Shown: piece after piece, positions 9,552 to 17,053 of the stretch
Numbering within the stretch: position 1 is the first letter of the stretch
Layout: every line of letters begins with the position of its first letter
From: Bacteroidota bacterium
GTDB lineage: Bacteria; Bacteroidota; Bacteroidia; Bacteroidales; JAAUTT01
Reading direction: 5' to 3'
Assembly (NCBI GenBank): GCA_020048915.1
Contig: JAIFLU010000267.1
Coordinates: forward strand, 1 to 52,992
Length of the DNA stretch: 52,992 nucleotides
Position numbers and translations under genes: made by a program
Notes under the pieces: model-generated
The model's database searches: none
What the model saw: only the letters and a program-made list of their open reading frames with translations
Told to the model about the DNA's origin: nothing

Positions 9552-10745
9552 ATGCTCAAAAAATTTTTGGTGACCATTGGAAGCAGATACCTGATAGCAG
9601 TTCTAAATCTCGCTATTGTTTTACTTAGTACCCGGTTTTTGGGGGTCGAAGGACTAGGTTTTACCAGCTTGTTTGTTCTGTGCATTGCCCTCAACCAGCA
9701 AATATGCAGTTTTGTCGGAGGCGGGGCGCTCGTTTACCTTACACCCCGTCATAATGTTGCAACGTTAATGCTGATATCTTACTTTGGAGCAACTAGCATA
9801 CATGTTTTACTTATTCCGGTATATGTATATTTCAAACCGTTTGATCCGGCATACTTCCCCATGTTCCTGAGCATTTCCTTAATTAATGTATTTTATACCA
9901 CCAACCTTTCGATAATGTTAGGGAAAGAAAAAGTAGAAATGTATAATCTTATCAGCTTTTTTCAGGTATTTCTGCTGGCATTGGTATTTGGTCTTTTGGC
10001 TTTTAAGGTAGAAAACATTACTCCCATGCATTATGTTATTGCCTCCGGAATAAGCTATTTTATGGCCTTTGCAGGAAGTTCCGGAATTGTACTAAAAGAA
10101 ACTCCTGAAAAACCCGAATGGAATATTATGCATACCTTATCGCAAATAGCCAAATTCGGTTTTTTCTCCGAAACCGGAAATATTATGCAATTACTGGCCT
10201 ACCGGCTTAACTATATTTTAATTAGCAAATGGCTGGGTTTAGCAGCATTGGGGGAATTTTCGCTGGCAGTGCAATTAACCGAAGGATTGAGGATATTTAG
10301 CAAAGGGGTCGCCACTGTTGAATATTCTTATTTTTCGAACACCGAATCGTTCAACCGACGGGTTTCAATTACCAGGAAGTCCATCCAGGCCAGTTTCATT
10401 TTTACCATTGTGGGTCTGGCAATTCTTTTGTGTCTTCCTGCTTCAGTTCTGACAAAAATTTTCGGCTCGGAGTTTCATCATACAAGACTTATTGTTTCGC
10501 TTTTAGCGCCAGGTATTTTGTTTTTAAGCGCCGGAACAATTATTAGCCCGTTTTTCTCGGGCCAGGGAAAACACTATATTAATGCAATCGGTTCATTAAT
10601 TTGTTTTGTTGTAACTGCCGGGTTTGCCTTTTTGTTAATTCCTTTATGGGGACTTCCCGGAGCTGCAATTGTAAACAGTTTAGCTTATATCGCCATGTTT
10701 GTATATCTATTTTTGATCTACCGAAAGCATTTATTGATTTCATAA
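9552..10745 (+). CDS. Oligosaccharide flippase (Wzx/MATE-like) membrane protein
   Basis: 397 residues, almost entirely hydrophobic, with about 11-12 membrane helices. The N-terminus has a basic amphipathic start, then a YLIAVLNLAIVLLSTRFLG helix followed by GVEGLGF; this arrangement is typical of polysaccharide transporters of the MOP superfamily. The last helices contain LWGLPGAAIVNSLAYIAMF, the usual penultimate helix of Wzx-like proteins. The predicted role is moving undecaprenyl-linked sugars, or another lipid-linked molecule, across the inner membrane. No glycosyltransferase genes are beside it, so its substrate is unknown. It follows aspA by 13 nt. It is a little shorter than most Wzx proteins (410-480). 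Confidence 0.72.
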   Translation: MLKKFLVTIGSRYLIAVLNLAIVLLSTRFLGVEGLGFTSLFVLCIALNQQICSFVGGGALVYLTPRHNVATLMLISYFGATSIHVLLIPVYVYFKPFDPAYFPMFLSISLINVFYTTNLSIMLGKEKVEMYNLISFFQVFLLALVFGLLAFKVENITPMHYVIASGISYFMAFAGSSGIVLKETPEKPEWNIMHTLSQIAKFGFFSETGNIMQLLAYRLNYILISKWLGLAALGEFSLAVQLTEGLRIFSKGVATVEYSYFSNTESFNRRVSITRKSIQASFIFTIVGLAILLCLPASVLTKIFGSEFHHTRLIVSLLAPGILFLSAGTIISPFFSGQGKHYINAIGSLICFVVTAGFAFLLIPLWGLPGAAIVNSLAYIAMFVYLFLIYRKHLLIS

Positions 10746-10815
10746 GGGTGATTCTCATAAGCATATAAAAAAAATCTTCGTACTTTTAGATCAAAATAAC
10801 TTTAGCCTGCAACAA

Positions 10816-11244
10816 ATGAAAAACGACTCGACCTCAATATCAGCAAAAAAAACTGTCTGGACCGGAGTAAAACGAACCATGAAAAAAGCCATGTACTGGA
10901 CTGCAGGAATTCTGTTAGTCATAATTGCCTTCACCATTTACTGGAAGTATTATTTCACCTATAGCGAAGGGTATCGGGCCGGATTGTTGCAGAAATTTTC
11001 GCATAAAGGAAACGTTTTCAAAACGTACGAAGGAGAAATGATTTTAAGCAGTATCAAGAGCAATGTTAATGTTGCCCTTGCTTCGGAGAAATTTAATTTT
11101 TCGGTAACCGATAAAAAACTTGCTCAAAGGCTTGATACCATTCAGGGACAAACCGTAATTGTCCATTACTACCAAAAAAACGGAGTACTCATATGGCGGG
11201 GGGAATCGAGCTACATTGTAGATAGTGTTAAAGTAACCCGGTAA
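10816..11244 (+). CDS. Conserved membrane-anchored protein of unknown function
   Basis: 142 residues: a basic N-terminus, one membrane segment at about residues 26-44 (YWTAGILLVIIAFTIYWKY) and a ~95-residue outer domain. The motif SEGYRAGLLQKFSHKGNVFK followed by TYEGE recurs in small Bacteroidota proteins without known function; some databases have labelled these, without good basis, as 6-phosphogluconate dehydrogenase. The domain is beta-rich and ends shortly after SYIVDSVK. It lies 70 nt after the flippase on the same strand and may be the last gene of the aspA transcript. No function is assigned. Confidence 0.65.
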   Translation: MKNDSTSISAKKTVWTGVKRTMKKAMYWTAGILLVIIAFTIYWKYYFTYSEGYRAGLLQKFSHKGNVFKTYEGEMILSSIKSNVNVALASEKFNFSVTDKKLAQRLDTIQGQTVIVHYYQKNGVLIWRGESSYIVDSVKVTR

Positions 11245-11351
11245 GTTTTTTATTCCTTACCCTCATAGCTGGCAAGCGTTTGCAACGTTTACCTATGCAA
11301 AACCAAACCAGGTCTTTATCTATTAATTTGCTGACTAAGAAATATCTATTA

Positions 11352-12350
11352 TTATATTTCATTACACATCTTTTCCATCACAAAATTTGTGCGAGCGCCC
11401 GTAATTCCGGTACTTGGACAGGTTCCTGTTCCCAGCAGATCGTTTACGGCAGTTTGGATCAATGGCCCTGCAATATGCTCAGGGGCAATATAATTTAATT
11501 CTACCTTGCCCGAATGAATCGTATTCAGGAATATCGGAGAATCTCCAAATGCGCTGAACTCCATTTGGCCTTCGCTTCCCACAATAGTTATTGTCTCCTT
11601 CTCAGACACCTTACTGACTGTAAAGCACCAGCTTCCCTTGCCCATTATCCCTTGTCCGAATGCAAATGAGGCGGTAACAATATCATCGGCTTTGTACAGT
11701 TTTGCCTGATTGGTCGAAAAGCCCGCCACATGTATTATTGGCCCAAAAAGAAAGTCGAGGTAATCGAGTTGATGCGATGCTAAATCGTAAAAATAACCAC
11801 CTCCGGCAATTTCAGGATCCACCCTCCAATTGTTCTCCAATTGACTGATTTTTTCGGTAACCAATGGTTTATATATTTCAATATTCACCATGCGTATTTC
11901 GCCAAGTACTTTTTGTTCTATCAGCTCTTTTATTTTTAAGAATTTTGGCAAAGCCCGGCGATAATACGAAACATACAAAGGTACACCTGCTTTTTCGCAA
12001 ACTTCTATCATGGCAAGGCATTCTGCATGGGTTCGTGCCATGGGCTTTTCGACATACACGGCTTTTCCTGCATGCGCAGCTTTTATTGTGAGTTCTAAAT
12101 GCGAATCGGGGGGAGTAGCAATATAAACCGCGTTAATTTCGGGATCGTTAAATATATGATCGGCATTATCGTACCAGTTTTCAATACCATGCCTTCTGGC
12201 ATAATCTTCGGCTTTCGCATAATTGCGTCGCATTACCGACTTAATCCGCGAATTCGGAATTTTATTCATGGCCGGGGCGCTTTTCTTTTCGCACACACTC
12301 CCAGCTCCAATAACTCCCCAAACAACTGTATTGCCTTTTATTTTTTTCAT
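11352..12350 (-). CDS. Gfo/Idh/MocA family oxidoreductase
   Basis: 332 residues. The start was set at the ATG at 12350 (MKKIKGNTVVWGVIGAG). A longer reading frame reaches 12425, but its extra 25 residues are translated heptanucleotide repeat DNA. The N-terminal Rossmann fold shows GVIGAGSVCEKKSAPAMN, and the EKP motif VYVEKPMARTHAE marks the catalytic/NAD(P) site. The C-terminal half (NWRVDPEIAGGGYFYDLASH) is the open beta-sheet domain; the GGG...D...H pattern supplies the usual catalytic Asp and His. Members oxidise or reduce sugars, inositols or related polyols; the substrate cannot be told here. It is cytoplasmic. The gene sits downstream of the large secreted protein, with the repeat array between them. 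Confidence 0.85.
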   Translation of the reverse strand: MKKIKGNTVVWGVIGAGSVCEKKSAPAMNKIPNSRIKSVMRRNYAKAEDYARRHGIENWYDNADHIFNDPEINAVYIATPPDSHLELTIKAAHAGKAVYVEKPMARTHAECLAMIEVCEKAGVPLYVSYYRRALPKFLKIKELIEQKVLGEIRMVNIEIYKPLVTEKISQLENNWRVDPEIAGGGYFYDLASHQLDYLDFLFGPIIHVAGFSTNQAKLYKADDIVTASFAFGQGIMGKGSWCFTVSKVSEKETITIVGSEGQMEFSAFGDSPIFLNTIHSGKVELNYIAPEHIAGPLIQTAVNDLLGTGTCPSTGITGARTNFVMEKMCNEI

Positions 12351-12369
12351 GATTCGTATTTTTTTTTTC

Positions 12370-12523
12370 GGGTTTTGGGTTTCGAGTTTCGGGTTTTGGG
12401 TTTTGGGTTTTGCAACCTTCTTCATGTAACTTCAAACCCGTAACTCGCATCTTGTAACTCGCATCTTGTAACTCGCATCTTGTAACTCGCATCTTGTAAC
12501 CCGTATCTTATAACTCGTAACTC
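12370..12523. repeat. Heptanucleotide-period repeat array, 22 units in phase
   Basis: The block 12370-12523 (154 bp) divides exactly into 22 heptamers. Units 1-6 are GGGTTTT-like (12370-12411), units 7-8 are a transition (12412-12425), and units 9-22 are GTAACTC/GCATCTT-like (12426-12523). The pair GTAACTCGCATCTT is repeated four times without change at 12440-12495. The array fills nearly the whole gap between two minus-strand genes. It keeps a 7-bp phase although the word changes, which points to slippage or stepwise copying rather than coding. Confidence 0.85.
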
Positions 12524-12525
12524 GT

Positions 12526-14751
12526 TTAAAACCTCACCCCAATCCCCGGACTAAGCATCAGGAAAGGTATCCCCTCCTGAAATTTATATCCAAATCCTAA
12601 GTGAATAGGCAGGTTAAATATCCTGCCGGGCTTAATAGGGTATAGACTAGCAAGTACCACTGCTGCCAGGTCGCGCTTAGCGTTCTCGTTAAAATTGAAG
12701 GTGTTAATGGCTAAAAAACCAGCGCCAAGACGGTATGGCTTCATCCTGCCTACTTTTTCGGCATCCGGAAAACTAAATTGGGCAATCAGCGCTAAACTAA
12801 TACCGCCCAAATTATCTGTAAAAGCAGCTTTTTTGGGTTTTATAGGCTCCGCTCCCACCTTAGTAATATTCCACTCGGCCAGAGCATCATCATATTTTTT
12901 ATCTGCTGCTTTTTCCTCATCGGTATAACCAATATTCTGAATCATCAACCCGGCAGGGAACGATACATCGATATCGAAAATAACCGGGCGCTGCAATACA
13001 ATTTCAACATGTTTTTCGTAGCCGGCTTCGCCATATTTGTCGTTTTGGTTTTTAAAATCCAATTGCACTTTTGAGAAATCTTCGAGATTGAATGTTTTAT
13101 TTCCCATCAAACTGTTTAGGCTAATCGGTGAGGAAACACAAGCCTTATCCTTATAATAAATTGATCGTGGCGAATTATCGCCCGGACAAACCACTACACT
13201 TTTAATGCTTCTCATTTCAATTAATTCGCCCCTTCGGCCAATGAGCCGAACATCTACATCAAAATATTGCTTCCCATAGAGCTTTCCGTCTGAATCAATT
13301 TTATTGTTATCAAAATTAAACGTGACATCCTTTATAGTACTTCGTTGAATTATGGTGGGGGCCATGGTCGAAAGAATCCGGTTACCAGTGCCAAAATTCA
13401 GGTTTACATAATCCATCTTTCGGGGAACCTGATACTCACGAACATTCAGTGTAATGCCGGTATTGGTAACATTGTTGTATAGGTTAATTCGTCGTTTGGT
13501 AATATTCATAGGAATTTTTAACCGAAAGAAACACAGGTTTTCACTTCGGATCATGGTATCGGAAGTCACGTCTAAAACATCTTCCCAATGGAAGCGTGCC
13601 TTATGTAATCCCTCGCCTTCTATTTTTATATTAACCGTTTCGCCCGGATAAATAGTTGGGCTAGTGGTCCAGTCTTCCCCTTCGTGCATCACTACCATAC
13701 TGTTAATGGTAGTTTTTGGGGTAATGTCGCAATTGGTTACAAAGCGAGGCTGGTCGCCATCTTTAATATATAAATACCCTTCGGTTTTCCGGTGAAAATT
13801 ATAAGGCCGGAGAATACACAACACCCGGTCGTTGGTAAGGTTACTTTTGGTAAATAGCTCCGCAATCAAGGCTCCGCCAGCTTGTTCCTGGCCTTCGAGC
13901 CGGTAGGTTTTTCCCAAAACCAGCTGACGGTGGTTCTCCATCTGTACCTCTACCCCATTGAGCCGTGTTAATTCATCAAATGTTATTTCCTGGCGGTCGA
14001 GGTTCAGATACCCTAACCGGCTTGTTTTTACCCGAAAACTTTGTACAATTTCGGGTAAATCGTATACTACCTGCTTGTTAGCATTCAAAAAAGGGGTAAT
14101 TGCCTGAATTTTAATGCGTACATCTCTAATGTCGGGCGAATTAGGAACCAAATGCACCATCAGCTTTCCGTTTTCTTCGGCAATACGGTAATTAATATCC
14201 ATTCCCGTAGACCATTCATTAGGAATCCGAATGTTCTTCAGGTTATTGGTAATTAGCTCAAAAACTTTTTCCTCTCCGATAAATAACTCATCGGTATTTG
14301 GAGTAAAAGAAGCACTTGTTTTAGTGTATGGGAATAACTTAATTTCTTCGATAACCGGCTTTTCGCTTCCGTCCATTGTAGCCGAAAAAGTAAAATTCAA
14401 AAACGGACTCTTAAACAAATTGATAAACCGAAGCCTTACCCGATAATACTCATTATTAATGAATACCATTGAATCGAGCATTACAAAATCCGCAGCATCC
14501 AACAATTGAAAAGAACTAATTTTCTCTTTGCTCAAAGGATAGATATTTAGTTCGCACACCTCATCTTCTTTATGAAAATTAAAAAAAAGCAGGTTTTCGC
14601 CTCCTTTTGTAATTGTATTTCTCGAAAGCAAATAGTGGGAAGTGTCAATTTTTAGTTCAAATTCTCTAACGAGTTTTCTCTCGGAGAATTGAGAATAAAT
14701 AGGTAAAACGCTAAAAAATACAGCAAATAAAATAAGGATTCCTCTCTTCAT
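12526..14751 (-). CDS. Large secreted protein of unknown function, beta-rich, barrel-like C-terminus
   Basis: 741 residues from the ATG at 14751 (signal peptide MKRGILILFAVFFSVLPIYS); an ATG at 14763 would add MIKE. I do not recognise the family. After the signal peptide are many alternating strands suggesting several immunoglobulin-like domains (for example LLFFNFHKEDEVCELNIYP, then repeated 'KVFELITNN' and 'RRINLYNNVTNTGITLN' patterns). The last ~110 residues contain LGGISLALIAQFSFPD, a short 'MKPYRLGAGFLAIN' strand and a final SPGIGVRF ending in Phe, as expected for an outer-membrane strand pair. A charged insert (DEEKAADKKYDDALAEWN) lies before it. Location is probably periplasm or outer membrane. 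A TAACTTTA box at 14777-14784 (minus strand) is a near match to the -7 consensus. The gene is upstream of the Gfo/Idh/MocA gene. Confidence 0.7.
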   Translation of the reverse strand: MKRGILILFAVFFSVLPIYSQFSERKLVREFELKIDTSHYLLSRNTITKGGENLLFFNFHKEDEVCELNIYPLSKEKISSFQLLDAADFVMLDSMVFINNEYYRVRLRFINLFKSPFLNFTFSATMDGSEKPVIEEIKLFPYTKTSASFTPNTDELFIGEEKVFELITNNLKNIRIPNEWSTGMDINYRIAEENGKLMVHLVPNSPDIRDVRIKIQAITPFLNANKQVVYDLPEIVQSFRVKTSRLGYLNLDRQEITFDELTRLNGVEVQMENHRQLVLGKTYRLEGQEQAGGALIAELFTKSNLTNDRVLCILRPYNFHRKTEGYLYIKDGDQPRFVTNCDITPKTTINSMVVMHEGEDWTTSPTIYPGETVNIKIEGEGLHKARFHWEDVLDVTSDTMIRSENLCFFRLKIPMNITKRRINLYNNVTNTGITLNVREYQVPRKMDYVNLNFGTGNRILSTMAPTIIQRSTIKDVTFNFDNNKIDSDGKLYGKQYFDVDVRLIGRRGELIEMRSIKSVVVCPGDNSPRSIYYKDKACVSSPISLNSLMGNKTFNLEDFSKVQLDFKNQNDKYGEAGYEKHVEIVLQRPVIFDIDVSFPAGLMIQNIGYTDEEKAADKKYDDALAEWNITKVGAEPIKPKKAAFTDNLGGISLALIAQFSFPDAEKVGRMKPYRLGAGFLAINTFNFNENAKRDLAAVVLASLYPIKPGRIFNLPIHLGFGYKFQEGIPFLMLSPGIGVRF

Positions 14752-14763
14752 TTCTTTTATCAT

Positions 14764-15151
14764 TTAGTTTAAGATGTAAAGTTAACGTTTGAGATTTTTC
14801 AATTGGTATAGGAAGTAAAAAAATATTAAAATGATTTCACCACAAGCCAAATGAAAGTTTATTCACAAGTATGAAGTCAGAAGACCGAAGTCAGAAGTAA
14901 AAACTAAAAAACAACCATCTTCTATATTCTCCACAGATTAACTCAGATAAAGGCAATAATGACAATAACCAGCTATCTAAATTTATTATTCACAAATGCT
15001 CGTTTTCCATGTCATCAATCTTCCGTCTTCTGACTTCCGACTTCCAGCATACTAAATCTCAACTAAAATAACGAGAAGATTTAATTTTCGGAATTAATAT
15101 AGAGCCAATTTGTTGTTAATACCTTAACTTTGAGAATAAAACAAGCTACAA
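14764..15151. repeat. Divergent intergenic region with inverted pair of heptad repeats
   Basis: 388 bp. It holds a GAAGTCA/GAAGACC heptad run at 14873-14898 and its near reverse complement (CTTCCGT/CTTCTGA/CTTCCGA) at 15020-15045. The pair is an imperfect inverted repeat around a 121-bp AT-rich core. Both arms keep a 7-bp period. The remainder contains promoter sequence for the genes on either side and no ORF. Confidence 0.75.
15125..15132 (+). promoter_or_regulatory. Candidate -7 box for the hydrogenase-like sensor gene
   Basis: TAACTTTG matches the TAnnTTTG consensus and lies 19 nt before the ATG, predicting a short leader of about 14 nt. No TTTG is found 19-21 nt further upstream; a TTTG at about 12 nt is too close. 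Confidence 0.4.
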
Positions 15152-17053
15152 ATGAACCTGATTGAGATTGTTAACTCGAAATGTGTAAAATGCTACGCTT
15201 GCGTAAGAGTTTGTCCGGTAAAGGCTGTAAAAATGGACTTAACCGACGATTTTCCAAAAATACTCCACAATCGTTGTATAGGCTGTGGAAGCTGCGTAAC
15301 CGTATGTGGGCCAGAAGCGGTGGTTTATCACGACTCGAAGGAGGAGACCAAGGCTCTATTAAAATCAGGATCCAAAGTTGTTGCTGTAGTTGGCCCCAGC
15401 ATTTCGGGTGAATTCCCTGACATTACCGATTACCGAAAATTTGTTGGAATGATCCGTGCACTTGGGTTTCATTTTGTAAATGGCACTTCGTTTGGCGTAG
15501 ACCTTGTAGCGCATAAGTACGCAGAATTATTCGATAATAACAAAGGGAAATATTACCTGACAGCAAATTGTCCGGCATTGGTGTTTTATATTGAAAAATA
15601 CTATCCTGAACTGGTTCCCAACCTGGCTCCGATTGTCACACCAATGATTGCAGCCACAAAGGTGGTTCGCGAAAAATATGGGTCTGACACAAAAGTCATA
15701 TATATTGGTCCCTGCATTGCCAATAAAAGAGAAGCCTTACGGTACAAAGGAGATGCAAAAATAGATGCTGTAATTACGTTTAAAGAACTCCGAGAACTCT
15801 TCGCCGAATTCAGCATAACCGAAGGGAAATATGAATACAGCGAATTTGATGCCCCTTTAGGAAAAAAGGGAGCCCTATTACCTATCAGTAATGGATTTTT
15901 ACAAGCGGCCGACATCAGCGAAGATCTGCTTACAGGCACAGTTATTACTGCCGAAGGGCGAAGCACTATGGTGAAAGCTGTAAAAGAATTTGCCGACCAT
16001 CAGCAGATAATTAACCGGCATTTCAATATTTTTTACGATCATGGATGTATCATGGGCCCGGGAACCAGCAGAGGGGGAGACCGCTTTCTGCGCCGCACGC
16101 TGGTTATAAATTACGCGAATAAACGATTAAAAAACTATAACAAAAAAGAGTGGGAGCGAGACCTTAAGCATTTTATGCAACTCGATCTTTCTGCGACATT
16201 TAAAGCCAACGACCAGCGAATGGCACAGCCGCCCCGCGAAAAAATCCGCGAAATTATGGAATCGATGGGTAAAACTGAATATAAAGATAACCTTGGATGT
16301 GGCGCTTGCGGATATAACACTTGCTACGATTTTGCAACCAACGTTGCAAAAGGCCTCACAACCACCGAAATGTGTATTACCCATGCTGTTCAAACCCGTC
16401 AGGATTCTATTCAGCGACTTCAGCAAACAAACGAACAGCTCGAAAAAACAAAAGAAGCATTAAAAGAATCGGAGAATGCAGCCCGTCGTGAACAATTATT
16501 GGCAAAACAGGCGTATACCACCATGGAAACGATGTTACAAAAACTTCCTTCGAGCCTGATTATTGTCGACGAAAAACTTCACATCATTCAAACCAACGAA
16601 AGTTTTATTAAGTTGCTGGGAACAGAAGCAGCAGAAATAAACGAAGTAATTCCGGGCCTGGTAGGAGCCGACCTTAAAACACTTCTTCCCTTTCCTATTT
16701 ACAACTTGTTCTCCTATGTTTTGTTAAATGGCGAAGACATTCAAAAGCGCGATATCCATTTCAACGACGAACTTTATAACATATCGGTTTTCACAATTCG
16801 GAAAGGATCTATTGTAGGAGCAATAATGGTAGATATCCATTCTCCCGAAGTTCGCAAAGAGGAAGTTATCAAACGGATTGATGAAGTAATTGGCAAAAAC
16901 CTGGAAATGGTTCAGAAAATTGGGTTTCTACTTGGCGAAAGTGCTGCCGAAACTGAGCAAATGCTCAATACCATCGTGGAATTATATAAGGGTAATATAT
17001 CGCTCTTCAACAAACAGGACGACCAAAACCTAAAAAACAAAACCGACTATTGA
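15152..17053 (+). CDS. Sensory [FeFe]-hydrogenase-like protein with ferredoxin, Fe-S and PAS domains
   Basis: 633 residues, no signal peptide, cytoplasmic. Order: a 2[4Fe-4S] ferredoxin domain (Cys11/14/17/21 and 42/45/48/52; the last is followed by Gly-Pro), an [FeFe]-hydrogenase large-subunit domain (about 70-375), a further 4Fe-4S motif (Cys383/386/391/408), a coiled coil (about 410-455) and a PAS domain (about 455-565) with a helical tail. The H-cluster loops are altered. L1 reads TANCP where hydrogenases have TSCCP (Cys140 kept, the proton-shuttle Cys is Asn139). L2 reads GPCIANKRE instead of MPCTAKKFE (Cys188 kept, the Lys next to the cluster is Asn191). L3 reads FYDHGCIMGPG, keeping the bridging Cys299 while the cluster-ligand Cys is Tyr295. 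This fits a redox or H2 sensor of the HydS-like kind, not a turnover enzyme. The stop overlaps the start of the phosphatase gene. Confidence 0.85.
   Translation: MNLIEIVNSKCVKCYACVRVCPVKAVKMDLTDDFPKILHNRCIGCGSCVTVCGPEAVVYHDSKEETKALLKSGSKVVAVVGPSISGEFPDITDYRKFVGMIRALGFHFVNGTSFGVDLVAHKYAELFDNNKGKYYLTANCPALVFYIEKYYPELVPNLAPIVTPMIAATKVVREKYGSDTKVIYIGPCIANKREALRYKGDAKIDAVITFKELRELFAEFSITEGKYEYSEFDAPLGKKGALLPISNGFLQAADISEDLLTGTVITAEGRSTMVKAVKEFADHQQIINRHFNIFYDHGCIMGPGTSRGGDRFLRRTLVINYANKRLKNYNKKEWERDLKHFMQLDLSATFKANDQRMAQPPREKIREIMESMGKTEYKDNLGCGACGYNTCYDFATNVAKGLTTTEMCITHAVQTRQDSIQRLQQTNEQLEKTKEALKESENAARREQLLAKQAYTTMETMLQKLPSSLIIVDEKLHIIQTNESFIKLLGTEAAEINEVIPGLVGADLKTLLPFPIYNLFSYVLLNGEDIQKRDIHFNDELYNISVFTIRKGSIVGAIMVDIHSPEVRKEEVIKRIDEVIGKNLEMVQKIGFLLGESAAETEQMLNTIVELYKGNISLFNKQDDQNLKNKTDY

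Noticed and set aside
11352..12425. Longer oxidoreductase ORF starting at 12425
   Set aside because: The first 25 codons are heptad-repeat sequence; the ATG at 12350 begins the Rossmann fold properly.
12262..12492. Minus-strand ORF through the heptad array
   Set aside because: It is translated repeat DNA in a wrong frame, and the oxidoreductase reading frame explains the rest.
12370..12523. CRISPR array
   Set aside because: The repeats are 7-14 bp with no unique spacers, and no cas genes are near.
15152..17053. Catalytic [FeFe] hydrogenase
   Set aside because: Active-site loops L1, L2 and L3 lack residues needed for catalysis, and the PAS domain points to sensing.
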